Source: Gavia stellata (Eukaryota; Chordata; Aves; Gaviiformes; Gaviidae). From it: 64,000 bases of DNA. The DNA is taken from NCBI RefSeq assembly GCF_030936135.1, contig NC_082598.1:16868687-16932686 (forward strand), given 5' to 3'. Shown one piece after another: positions 1 through 11,915 of the stretch; positions within the stretch are counted from its first letter, which is position 1; each line of letters begins with the position of its first letter. The notes below the pieces were generated by a model. The model saw only the letters and a list, made by a program, of their open reading frames with translations, ran no database searches and was not told where the DNA came from. The position numbers and the translations under genes are program-made.

Positions 1-1894
1 ATCAGTAAGAGTTTTCAGGTGGCACGTAATCTAGGTTTCTCAGCCATAGCCTGATACCTCTTTACATGTAAGGAAGGTGTAGATGAGAAGCTGTTTCACT
101 TGCAGACAGCAGGCAGAATCATGCTGTTAGGAATGCAAGGAAAACATGTGGAAGCTAACAGAGAAAAGACAGCTAACAGACTTTGTCTGAACTCCAAAAC
201 GCACAAATTAGTCACCTCCATAGAGTGCATCTTGATGATATGAACTATCTCTATAAGACAGTGCTGACCTAGCGTGGGAAACAAGAAGTCTCCTACTTAT
301 TGGTGAAATTCCAGTTGTTTCATGAATTGCGTTATTGACAGCTTAAGTTTTTGCCTGCATTGAAAAAGCCAGCAGGTTTTTGCTGTTCTGAAGCTAAGTC
401 CAAATTGTGATTTTGATTAAAGACCTAAAACAGCCAATAACTTGTTGAAAATATGGGAAAAGCAGATTCACACTGCTTCTCTTTATTTCCAGAATAACAT
501 CTAGTGTTTGTGTTGTTTGAAGGCATGTGTCTGTGTTTGAAGACTGAAGACCTGCACGCTGCTGGTGTAACATGTAGGATTTTTAAAGTGGTGCAGTAGT
601 CCATCGCATGTCATTGACTCTAGCAACACCACCAATCGCTTTTGAAATAATCCAATGAAATAGGCATTGAGGCCATCGATAGTTTTCCCATTGGCAAGGG
701 CCAACCTAGATTAAGTATATTCTCTTGAGAAGGAGTGGTGTGAAGTTTAGACCAGCGGTTGAAGAAGTAGGAGCACCTCTCTGAACATCTACTGATGAGG
801 AATTCCTGTGAAGTTCTTCACCTCTTCCAACAAGGAAGGAAACGTCCAATAGCAACTAAGACCCATAACAGACTAAAACACAGCTTCATTTGACTCACAC
901 TCAGGAACTGTCTTTCAACAGGATTTTATAGTTTAAATTTCAGATAGGGCACAACATGGGAGCTGGACATATCAGCCACTTAAAACGCATCTTCATAGCT
1001 TCTGTCAAATGGTGGAAAAAGGGAGGGCTGGGGGCAGCAGGCTGTTCATCTAGTCCGGGCGGATCAACTAAGCAGATAATACAGTCTCTGTGATATCGAA
1101 ATCATGGCCTATTTATTTTAAATTCCAATAAAGGGCTAATTAGTGCTAATTACAGTAGCAGGGATAGTGACGTGGTCACTCACACACAAAGAACTTGGCA
1201 GAGACCAAACTCCACTTACATGTACGTCAGCAAAAAGAAAAGAGTGCACTGCACTTTGTCACATCTCATTTGGGTTGCTTTCAAAATGCTGAGCTAGAGG
1301 CAAAAGATACCACGGTTCATTTCCAATTCCCCGTCTAATCCTCTCACCCTTAATTTATTTTAAAAGTTTAATCAGAAGTTCATGAAGCTCAGATATAAAT
1401 TTTTAAATAAAAAAAATTAAACACCTGCAGGTCAGCTTTTTAGGAACTCATGGCTGGCCCAAGTTTCATTATGAATAGGGACTTTAGCAGTTCACTTTTC
1501 TGCAAATGCTACTGTGATAAAATGTAACTTTCATTCCCTTGCTGTTGCTGCAGGGATGTGTCATTTATGGAAAATAAATAGAAGACTTCTATCGCAAAGA
1601 AACCATGCTCCATTCGGGGTCAATGAAAATCTGCACCTCACTCTGGAGTTTCTGGCAGCATAGTAATAACTTTTCTGCAGAAATTGTCACTAACTGCTAG
1701 AAGCCTTGGTACTAATAATGAAAGCACTTGTAGATATTCTTAGTATACAAATACTGTAATATTTGCGGAAGGAGAAACCTGACTAAATTTGGGCTTTTCA
1801 TTTTACTGTTGGTTGATGAAATTGATTATATTAATAGTTCTTTAAAGAAGACAGCCAGCTTGGGAATGCGGATTGCTATTATGTTCTTGTACTT
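1..1894. other. Intergenic DNA, no gene seen
   Basis: AT-rich sequence with stop codons scattered in all frames. The open frames are under 70 codons and resemble nothing I know. No RNA gene or identifiable repeat was seen. The last few bases grade into the CR1 fragment that follows. Confidence 0.5.
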
Positions 1895-2895
1895 CCAGAA
1901 GTCAAAGTGTTTTGACAAGATCTCTCTCTAAAGGCTCTTAAAGAAACTAAGTTATCAGAAGGATGAAAATTCTTTAGTAGATTAATGATGTGTTGGAGCA
2001 TAGTAATAAAATGTTTTCACCATGGGAGAGAAGCGATCAGGGATCTCCACTTGAACTTGTTCTCTTCAGTATATTCATAAATGATCTGCAAAAGGGAATT
2101 AATAATGAGATGGCAAAGTTCGCTGATGATACAAATTACTCAGAACAGTCAATACTTCAAAAGGTGTCGTTATACTGCACACTGAGTGATTCAGCAACAA
2201 AAATGTAGACATTATTTAATATCTACAGATGCAAAGTAATACACATGGGGAAAAAAAACCTAACTGCACAGACACAGTGATAAACAATAAATAAATTATT
2301 TATTATCACTTCAGGAAGAATCTCAGACTCCTTGTTGAGACTTCTCTGAAAACATCTGCCCAGTGCTCGCTGGCAGGCAGAAAATGCAAAAGAAATGTTA
2401 CAAATCATTATGTAAGGATGAGAAGTCAAAAGACAAAATATTACACCACTGTATAAACCCAGACTGCATCCACATCCAAAATAATTCACCTAGGTCTGAT
2501 TGATCCATGTCCAAAGGTTTATTAGAAGTAGGAATGGCATATGCTGGACAACATAGATGAATAGCAGTATGCTACTATAACTGTATAAGGATGGATGAAA
2601 GTACTTTTCAACTTGGAAAAGAGATGACTAAGAGGAAATAACTATATATAAAAGTGAGAATAGCCTAGATAGTAAGTAAGGAACAATTGTTCACTATTTC
2701 TCATATCACAAGACTTAGCAGGCACCAAATATTACCATTTAAATCAAACAGAAATATTCTTTCACACAATTCATAGCTACACCGTATAGTTTATTGCTAC
2801 AAGAACGTTGTAGATAACAAAAGTATAAGAGGGTTTAACAAAAAATTAGAACAATCCATAGAGAAAGGATTCAGCAAGGGCTAATAAACGTATAA
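1895..2895 (+). mobile_element. Degenerate CR1/L3-type LINE, reverse-transcriptase end and 3' part
   Basis: This is an old non-LTR retrotransposon fragment in sense orientation. Around 1905-1950 it reads like the CR1 'AFDKV...RLL' stretch. At about 2030-2150 an open segment encodes residues close to the reverse-transcriptase active-site region, including 'LFSIFINDL' and the catalytic FADDT motif. After that come a 'KCKVIHMG'-like stretch near 2228 and the typical CR1 3' domain near 2610-2895 (Phe/Leu-rich, 'EQLFTISH'-like and 'NKKLEQS'-like segments). The frame is broken by stops and indels, so it cannot move by itself. The subfamily and exact ends are inferred from remembered consensus sequences and were not computed. 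Confidence 0.8.
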
Positions 2896-5800
2896 TGTCC
2901 TTAAACCTACAGTTTAAGTACTATGTGCATTGCACACAGCTAGAAATTGGGGAAAGTATTCTGTGTTTGTCCTATTCTCACCCCTAAGAAACAGTTAAGA
3001 GACTGTACCCTGCTCTGATTTAGTGTGGCCATTCTTATCCTATTATTTAGACCCAAAAGACAGAAGTTTCATGATCTAATTATATCTGCCTTCAAGAAAC
3101 AACTTAGATTTGGCTTCTATTTTCAGCACCAGGCAGGAAAGCCATAAATAGGGGCTGAACATTGCTGGCACAATTATTAACTCCTTCCTCCAGCAAGCAT
3201 ATTCTGCACTGCTGCAGCAATCCCTTCTGACTTCAGAACAAACTCCGCTCTCTACTTACTCTTCTTCATCTGACTGTGTATTCAATTGATTTCTCATCTT
3301 GTTCTTCATTATATTTATCATATTGTACTTTACTGATTCGTGCATATAGAGGAAGCTTTTGCGTTTTGCTAGACATCTGACAGTATATTACATGTACTCT
3401 TTAGTCATGTTGCATTGAATTTAAAAGCAATTTATCCAACTCTTTTACATTCTGCAGTACAATTTTATTTTCTGAAGTGACTTCTTTTCAGCTTTGTCTC
3501 CCCAAACATTTCAGAGAGTGAAAAGGTACAAATCATTCCCAGGATGTCATATATATATAAAAAATATATTTTCAAAATCATATTCACCGAACTATTCATA
3601 TGAACAGTTTTATTGATCAGATATTTACATTAATTTCTATGGTTATGAAAATGACGTTTTAATTACAAAACAAAATTAGGTGGGTACATGAAGCTGCATT
3701 TAAAAAAGGAAGAGGTGAGAAAGCCGCAGCGTGCTCAGGCTCTAAGGCAGGGCTGCTCCTTGGCATTAACGAGAAGGCAAGGTGTGCAAAACCAGCCTTG
3801 GCCACTTCTCTCCCCTAAGCAAGCTTATGCACAAATTAAACTGCAGAAAAAACATAATGACTGAGATTTTTAATAGAGTTTATATGCTTCACTTCCACAG
3901 CATTTTAATGAAATTTGAATGCCTAATTCTTCTGGGTTCTTTTAAAAACCCCAGTCCGCATCACCAGATGCATAAACTGTGAATGCTTTCTTTTAATGTT
4001 TCCTAGTCACAGGGCAGATGAACAACATTCTGTATAAATTATAAGCTGCATTTACAACAACCGAGTAAAGTGCAGGAAGGCCTGGATTAACCCAAAATAC
4101 AAGGGATGATTTGTAAAAGCTGTAGTTCCCAACTGACCTTCAGAAGGTAGACAGCAAGTGAATAAACACTAGAAGGCTGGTTCTCAGGATAAATCAAAAA
4201 TCCATTTCCAGAAACTTTAGAGTCTTTAAAATACTGACTTTACAGCAATAGAAACAGTGATACAAGAAACATGTATTTTACTTCTTCATCTTTTTGCATC
4301 AATGAATCCAAAACTACTCTGCAAAGCATGTGCAGATACATCCGTCACGGGGCAGAAGCTCTCTGAGCAACAAAGGCCAAGAGGAAGGGTTGGCGGCAGA
4401 CCTTGCAGAGTAGCAGTCCTCCAGAGATGCTGAGCCCCACGAGTGCCAGGAGCATGGGCACTCCGAAGAATGTCACCCTAATTCAGGCTGACCTAGTTCA
4501 ATTTACTCGCTCTGAATAAACAACCTTAAAGACAGAGGTTCTCTGACACCTTAGGAATAAAACGCTCCTTTCAAATCCTGTGTATCCTGTAGAGTTTGGG
4601 TAACGGAGGGTGATTTTTAGGGTTGGAGGCTGTTACGACAAGGCCAGATACAGAAGCTAAAAAGGAACACCACACAGTGCACAAGTCTGATGTGGTTTAT
4701 GTATTCTGAGGGTTTAAACCAACACCATGTTAGCACACTCTGCTTCTTCATTTTAGTAATTAACTGCAAGCTTCTCAAATGTTGGCTGAAGATTTTCCTA
4801 GGCAGATTTTTTTTTTTTTTTGCTTGGCTTCCTGAGGAAATGAAGCTTGCGTGCATCACACTGTCTCTCTGTCATGTCTGTTCAGCTTCAACCAAATTGA
4901 ACGGAGTCAACATTTTTAAAATAGTAAGATCTTACAACAGACCTGTACAACATTCAGCACATCATGGAAGGCAGCTCCCAAAGTCATTAATTTTGTTGCT
5001 AGCAGAGGAGAAGGGCAGCCGATTAGGTTCCACTGGTAGCAGCTGCTGACCATGCTGGACACATACAGGTTGGCCACCTTGCACGCATGCATCTCCAGAA
5101 CAGCGTCTGCCGGGTCATTCCCAGTCATTAGGCCAAGCAACGGGAGCTAAAAGCTGTGGAAAAAATGAAGTGCAACACTGTGGCAGAGGAGCTAAGGAGA
5201 GGTAAGGAATCTATCTCACTGTGAGGACACAGAAAGATTGGAAGGTAGCATGGTAGAGGGCATTTGAGCGTGATGAACATGACGTATTGCACCTCAAGAG
5301 ACACAAAGCAAGAGCAAACCAGTACTCATCAGTTCTGCTGTTCAAGGAATAATCTGGAGCTGTTGGGTATTTCCCTTCATCTCTCTCAATCCATCTACCT
5401 CCAATTTTCCAGCTGGACCTAATTTTTCTTGCAGCTCCCATGTACAAACCTCTGTATAAGCACAGAGCTACAGATGGGTATTCAGTCACCTGTTAGATGA
5501 TGGGTACAAGATAAGCCCACGATATATGATTAACCATATATATATCATAAGCCAATGTTATATGTGATGCAAACCAATGAGATATGATAAGTCATATGAT
5601 AGAGGATACGTAAGGTGACTTACACAATAGGCCAATATGTCTATTTACATAAGCAACCGCCAACTCCACTTGCACACAACAAGTAGCAATTGAAAACATG
5701 TCCCTCTGTTGGACCCACAAAAAGAATACCTAACGGCCTACATAAGACGGAGGCTGCCTTTCCTTCACCCGCTTAAGAAGAAAACATGCTGATGTTGATG

Positions 5801-6514
5801 GAACAGCTGGTCTCTTTTCACAGCTTTGCAGGATGATAATAGGTGTCTGTTGGCAGCCTCGGCTTCCCGTATGGAAAGGAGGATTGTCGTGAAGCAAGCG
5901 AGTACTTTCACACGTGTGCAACAGAGAGTAGTGTAAGACCAGAGACACCTGCCAGCATGGCCACCAGGCAGAACGCTGGCAGACCCATTTGCCTCTTAGG
6001 AGATGACGATATCTAGCCTGGCTGCCAGTAACTCCTGACATCCCTCTTTCCGTTCACTGCCATTTGCAATTCAGCAGAACCAAAACACTAAGAAAAGCTA
6101 TTGCACCCTCCTTCTCCAGTACTGTAGTATTAGTAAGGTTTCTTATTTTCACTTTGGAGGGGCAGGTTTTTTAAACAAAAGGCAGGGAGGGCTGCAGAAG
6201 GAAAGCCGGACTCAGAGGCAATGCTGCTGCAAGCACAGCAAACCCTTTGTTAGCTGCTGCTCACAGCCAGCAAAGCGGCACTCGAGCAGCCTGCAGGGCA
6301 GCTCTGCAACTCCGTCAAGCAGCACGACTTGCATCAGCCCGTTTTGAAAAAAGAAACAGTATTTGTCACCTACAACTCTTACTGCAGCAAAATTAAGCTG
6401 GCAAGAACTTTAGGAATCAGTAGAATTTAAACCAGAACAGGCAACCTGCTGTCTTGTATGTGACATAATGCTTCACCCATTTACCGCTGCTTTCCCCAGT
6501 GAGTTGGGTTATGC
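2896..6514. other. Intergenic DNA, no gene seen
   Basis: AT-rich DNA with no recognisable coding region. The overlapping sense and antisense frames at about 4617-5140 are lengthened by a run of T at 4807-4821 and have no family resemblance. Positions about 5515-5640 hold an AT-rich stretch of loosely repeated 'atatgat'/'cataag' units, probably a decayed simple repeat. Confidence 0.4.
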
Positions 6515-6535
6515 AAAAAAAAAAAAAAAAAAAAA
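6515..6535 (+). repeat. Poly(A) run, 21 nt
   Basis: An uninterrupted run of 21 A. I cannot identify a retrotransposon body directly upstream, so it may be a simple homopolymer or the tail of an unrecognised insertion. Confidence 0.9.
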
Positions 6536-9279
6536 TTCAATCTTGAAGAAATTAAGCTAATATGAATGCCAAAAAAGGCTGTGATGCCTCTGCCCCAGGC
6601 TCCAGTAATGACAGTGAGTTGATTATATGAGATATGCCCAAATGATCATACTTACGATCTCAGATATGCATAGATGTCATAATGAAGAGGAAAGCAAAAA
6701 GACCTCAAAGTCCTTGCCAGCCTGACTTAGGGAGGAAATCATCTGATCCCCCAGCCAGCTGGAAGACAGCAGCTATCTAAAAGAGAGGACTCCACTACAG
6801 AGAATTGGCCCCATCTCTCCAAGGTTTTATGACCAGCTATGCCCGTTCCTAAGGCTTCAGAGAAAAATGAAATTAAAAAATCCAGAATTAACCTAGAGAA
6901 TCAGCCTCTCGCCTTCTGCTGGCAGCCAGCTGTAGCCCTGAAGCACAAGACTTTTTTTTTTAGTCATTGTCTTAACATAGAGCTGAGCGTGTGGAACACG
7001 TTGAGGGCAATGAGAGCTTTCTGTTCTCCTCCACAGCTTATGAAAGAAGAGAGTGACAAAGTACAAATATAAATTTGCAGATGTACGGATTGCACAGAAA
7101 AAATGACCTCCACAGCCACAGATACTCACAAACCTGTTCCCAAAGTCAGATTAAAGTGTATCCAATTGGATTAAATTCCTAGCAATGGCAAGCTTACCAC
7201 CTACCTACACTGGGAAATTATTCCTACGTGTAATCACCCTCACTGCATCTTTACAATGATTGAATTTTTCAAGCTTTGATTTCCAGCCATTGGATCTGTT
7301 CTGTCTTTTTCTGCAAGATGGAAATCTGTACTTGATTTAGTTGTTCTTTTGTTCCTAATGCATTGGTAATGCCGCCTTATTGTCTTAAGCTCTACTGGCC
7401 AGTAATATTTCCTTATTACCTTTATCTTCTCTAAAAGTAATTTACATTTTGTAGATTCAATTTTCATTCCCAGTTATGCCCCCCTTTTCCGTACTTAACA
7501 TATTGATTTCTTGTTTAATTATCACCTTTGTGCCTTCTTTACTAGGCTAGCTTTCCTCTCCAAGGTAACTTACTTGTGTGCTCATTAAAGCATAGCCTTT
7601 AGAATACCCAGCAGGATTTCCTTGAGAAGTCACATTTTCCATTAAAACTTCCCCTTTCAGCATGCAGTTAGGGAAACATGTTGTTCTGATGAACCGGTCG
7701 ACTTTATGTTTCATATGATACCACCCGGTGCCGAAGTTCGTTTCCACAAAGTAGAGGGTACTGCGGTACCCACGAGTTTTTGGCGAACAGTGGCCGACAC
7801 TGCTCGGAGCATCAGGAAGTCCAACACTGATTTATCTCCTCCTGCTCCATGCAGACATCTCCATCTTACGATATCCTTGAGATTTTCCTGAGATTAGAAC
7901 TTCAGAAAATGTAAGACACCCTTTTTCCTAATGACGTTCAGAAGAAGTCCTCATTCTGGATTTACTGATAGCAATGCACCTTTTCCTCACACATTGTGGA
8001 CAAGTCCTAGAAAGCAGTGATCTCCATTGCGACAGAATTTTTCCCCTGCGTGCCTGTAACAAATGGCCAGCCATCATATGTTCTGCTTTGCTGTTAGTAA
8101 AATGGATGGAAATTTGTGCCATTTTCATGCTACACTAGAAATTCCAAATTAATTATCCTCATTTAAAATTTTGACATTATTAATTTTTTTGAAATTATCT
8201 TTAAAAAGTACTATGGAAATATTATTTCCCTTTAACATACCAATTAAATTAAAATTATCCTTGTTTTTCATACTTTGATATCTGCAAGTGCAATATAATG
8301 CAGAGAAGTCAATTGCACCATTTTTATTGTGCCAGTAGACCGCCAGTGTTAATGGTGGTGGTTTTGTTTTGTTTTGTTTTTCATTCTAGCACTTGGTTTC
8401 CTAAATAAAACTAAAGCAGCAATGAATATTGATCAACATTTTATTAGTCAGTACATCAAACATTATACCCAAGTTGCTTTTGTTAAAAAACTGTGGTACT
8501 TGAAAATAATTTTTGATATTTCCTGGCTCCTCTAAAACAAAACAAATAGATTTCTTATACCACCACAAGTTATTACAGTGTATAAATAAAGCCATATGAG
8601 GTACAAAAAGAATAAAAAGGCGCAAGTTCCACCATGTTCAAAGCAAAAAGTATTACAATAAGTACCTTTTTTTAAAAATTAAAATCGGGTAGCCCCTACT
8701 TACTCACCAGCACTACCAAGATGGAGCCATTCAAGTCATGACTAATCACTTAACTCCGGGCAAGTTCATTCACATTAAAGGAAAGAAATCAAACACAAAG
8801 ACCTAGTATGTTGTAAGGATCACACTGGAGCTGGGCAAACACAGTTTCTTCTCTAAAGTTTTGGGGAAATTCTCCAGACTTGTGCATTTCTGAACCAAAG
8901 TGAGAAGAGAAGAGAGTGCACAAATGACAAATAATCCTCGAGGTGGTACGACATCTATAGTCCCTAGTCTAAGAAACATCAAAAGTATATTAAACAAAAA
9001 AATCACTGTGGCAACATGGGAGTTTGAAGGAACCTCTGAATATGTTGTGGCTTGTTACAGCCTCCTCCCGAGGGCACCGCTCAGGGTTGTGAGCAAACCG
9101 GGTCCAACTCTTCAAAAAAAAGGAAAGAACTGAACCCAGGTCTCCCGTACTGCGGGTGAAAGCTGAAGTCATCAGGCTTCAGGGTAAAATAAGGAGAGCA
9201 CCTCCCTTTTCTTCCAGAAGCTTTGTGAACTTCTGTGCTTTGCTTTCATTACATGTAGTCAAAAATGAAATACTATTAT
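6536..9279. other. Intergenic DNA with one small CpG-dense patch
   Basis: Mostly AT-rich DNA without an identifiable gene. Positions about 7690-7815 stand out as CpG-dense against an AT-rich background and carry an open minus-strand frame (reported as a finding). Positions 8400-8700 are AT-rich and without features. Confidence 0.4.
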
Positions 9280-9955
9280 TGGGGGTAAAAGGACCTGGGA
9301 GTGCTGGTGGATCGCAAGCTGGACACAAGCCAGCCTGGTGCTCTTGCAGCAATGAAAGCAGATGGTGGTGTGGGCTGCCTCGGTAAGTCTGCAGCCAGCA
9401 GACTAAAGGACGCAGTAATTCCACTCTTCTCAGCACTTACTAGGCCACATCTGGAATACTATGTCCAGTCTTGGTCCTTCTAGCTCAAAAGAGACATTTA
9501 AAAATTGGAGAGGGTGTAGCAGGGGGCCATCAAGATGAATAGAGGACTGGAGAACTTGACAGATGAAGAAAGGTTGAAAGAACTGGGTTTGTTCAGCATG
9601 GAGAAGGGACAGCTGGCGGTTGAACACAGTCTTCTAACACTTAAATTGTTGTTATAGAGATGATGGAGATTCTCTTCAGAAAGATGCCCAGTGACAAGAG
9701 GCAATAGGCACAAGCTGCTTCAGGGGACACCCATCCAGCTATAAGAAGAAATTCTTCAACATGAGAGCAACCAAACTTTGAACAGGTTGCCCAGAAAAGT
9801 AGGGGAACTCCCTGGAAATCACCGGGCTTGACAGGCCCCGACCATCTCATCTAAGGTCCTGCTTTCAACAGAAGCTTGGTGCAGATGGTGTCCAGAGCTC
9901 CCTTCCAAGCTAGGCTTTTCTACATGATTCCGTAACTATCAAGGTTTTGTTCTGA
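9280..9955 (+). mobile_element. CR1 LINE 3' fragment
   Basis: This matches the 3' end of avian CR1 in sense orientation. In order it contains the 'gacctgggagtgctggtgga' start, the 'aggccacatctggaatacta' block near 9442, 'agaggactggagaacttgac' near 9540, 'gtttgttcagcatggagaag' near 9587, 'tgcccagtgacaagaggcaa' near 9685, 'caggttgcccagaaaagtag' near 9783, and the terminal 'ccttccaagc' domain near 9900. Numerous point changes and a missing piece around 9620-9660 show it is old and inactive. As in most CR1 copies, the 5' part of the element is absent. Confidence 0.93.
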
Positions 9956-11689
9956 CTAGAAAACAGAAAACAAACAAAAATACTCAATGCTACTAGAAGT
10001 ACATAATTTTCAGTTAGGGCTCCAGACTGAAAAGAAGACTTCCCATTTAGTTTTAGTTCAGTTTCATCAATACGTTACCTCTCCATTCACCTTCACTGAG
10101 GACTTTCTAAGATACTGCTATAAACTTTGTCAGTAAACATAGATAAAAACAATTAGTTGATTTTTGATGTCTCATATGTTGTGCCTCGAACTGTTGATAG
10201 GCATTTATTCACTGCAATCCTTTTTAGTTACAAACCATGTATACTATATGCTGTTTCCCCGAACGCAGTAGGAAGCAAACAGCAGGAGACAGTTTCTTTA
10301 CTCACACTTTCAAGCACCTCTTTTTCTCAGGGTCACGTTGCAAGCAGTCTTCAGGCTGATGGGCTTCCTTGCTCCCTTTTCTGTGCATTTCTGTAGTGCT
10401 CCTGCCCCTTCCGCACATCCACACAACCACAATTAATTTGATCCCATTATTTTCAGGACATCAAAAAAATTCCTCAGATGGTCTAGCTAAGGCCTTACCA
10501 TGACTAGCACACAGCCTGCTCTGGAGAGAACAGCTGAAGACTGGAAACTATTGCTAAGTAAAAGGAAATATAAGTATTTTGTTGCAGTTTGCTTGCACAG
10601 CAGGCCTGAAACAGCTTCAGAGTGATGGGGTACAACTGCAAAATCACATACTTACATGTTTGTAAAACACTTACCTAACCATTGCATGACAGTGATTACC
10701 ATGTCAGCACTGTGCAAAAACCTGTGTATTCCACATTAATTACAAAATAGGTAACTGACAGAGTTTTACTAGTAGCCAAAACCAGACTCCATTTGCAACG
10801 TTTTAAGAGTGAGCTCACAGGAAAGACTTTTTGGACTAATTCTACTCACTATCTTGGGTGAATATATTGGGTGAATATACAGGACCATGCTTTGATGAAA
10901 ATAAAAAATCAATACCAGGAAATTTTACAGGTGAAAAATTGGCAAAGTAGGAAATAAAGGAAATGGCACAGCCATGCTACTTTGCAACCCACTTCACTTT
11001 AAGTCAGGCCCACATGACAAATGTATACTTTATTAATGATAAAAAATTGGTTATACATGTTGGAACAAAAAGTAAACAATATTTACAAAATTGGAGACAG
11101 TATTTTCAATTCTAAAAGAAATCTTAGCAGATAAAAATAATATGAAGCAGGAGAGAAGCACTACCATTGCATGCAACATTACCCAGGGCAAAGCCAAATA
11201 CTCTGGTTATCACGGCATGGTGATAATAAGCCCGCCTTGGATAGGCATAATACCCAATGGAAGCCCTTATAAGGCATCTCTCATACAAGGCTTGTGACAA
11301 GAAATATGAAAAAAGGAAATTTTGGTAGAAGCAATATATCCACCCTTATGTCTTCCTCCATGGTTCAAAAACAGAAAGGGGAAAGCACGCTTTTGTTCAG
11401 CTCATACTGTAACTGTCTCATTAGTAATACCGTTGCTGACAGCCCTGATGTCATGCTTAAGAAGGATGTTTGAAAACTTGAAAGAAACTACAGAAAAAAC
11501 TACTGGTGATACAGAAATCTTGCCTTATGGTTAGAAACTAAAGCACCTCAATGAGATTTGCTTAACAACAAAAGAGGGCTGAGATGCCTTGATCCAAGCC
11601 TTTACGTATTTTCATTGAATAATGTCCAGTGCTAAAGGCTTTTTTAATCCAGCAAAGATTCAACAAGTTAAGTCAAAGCTAAATTCAGA
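9956..11689. other. Intergenic DNA, no gene seen
   Basis: AT-rich DNA. Two adjoining 68-70 codon plus-strand frames (11091-11534) have no recognisable domain and I do not call them genes. Some of this interval may belong to the same old retroelement as the CR1-like 3' relic that follows. Confidence 0.35.
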
Positions 11690-11915
11690 CCACAAATAAA
11701 ACACTTTACCTCAACAGTGAGTGTTGGTATAGATGTGGTGGACTCTTTGTTCTCTGAACTCTTTAAATATGAACCAGACATCTCTCTAATGAAGTTCACC
11801 TTGAAATAATGGTCTTCAAGCAAGACTTACAGAGCGATGCTCTGTGGTCAGTGCTAAGGTTGGACTGCATTACATCACCAAAATGATCGGGCTCTTCTGG
11901 TCTTAAAGTCTATGC
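11690..11915 (+). mobile_element. Probable CR1-like LINE 3' relic
   Basis: The end of this stretch ('ggttggactgcattacatca' near 11860, then 'cttctggtcttaaagtctat' near 11894) resembles the 3' terminus of older CR1/L3-type LINEs, which typically end in 'GGTTGGACTAGATGACC' followed by 'CTTCTGGCCTTAAA'. The upstream part is too diverged to delimit. The call rests only on this terminal similarity. Confidence 0.45.

Noticed and set aside
4617..5140. Overlapping 74-119 codon frames on both strands
   Set aside because: No family resemblance, and one runs through a T homopolymer encoding poly-Phe. Considered chance.
9179..9850. Several 60-85 codon frames on both strands
   Set aside because: They lie within or beside the inactive CR1 fragment and are broken remnants or antisense shadows.
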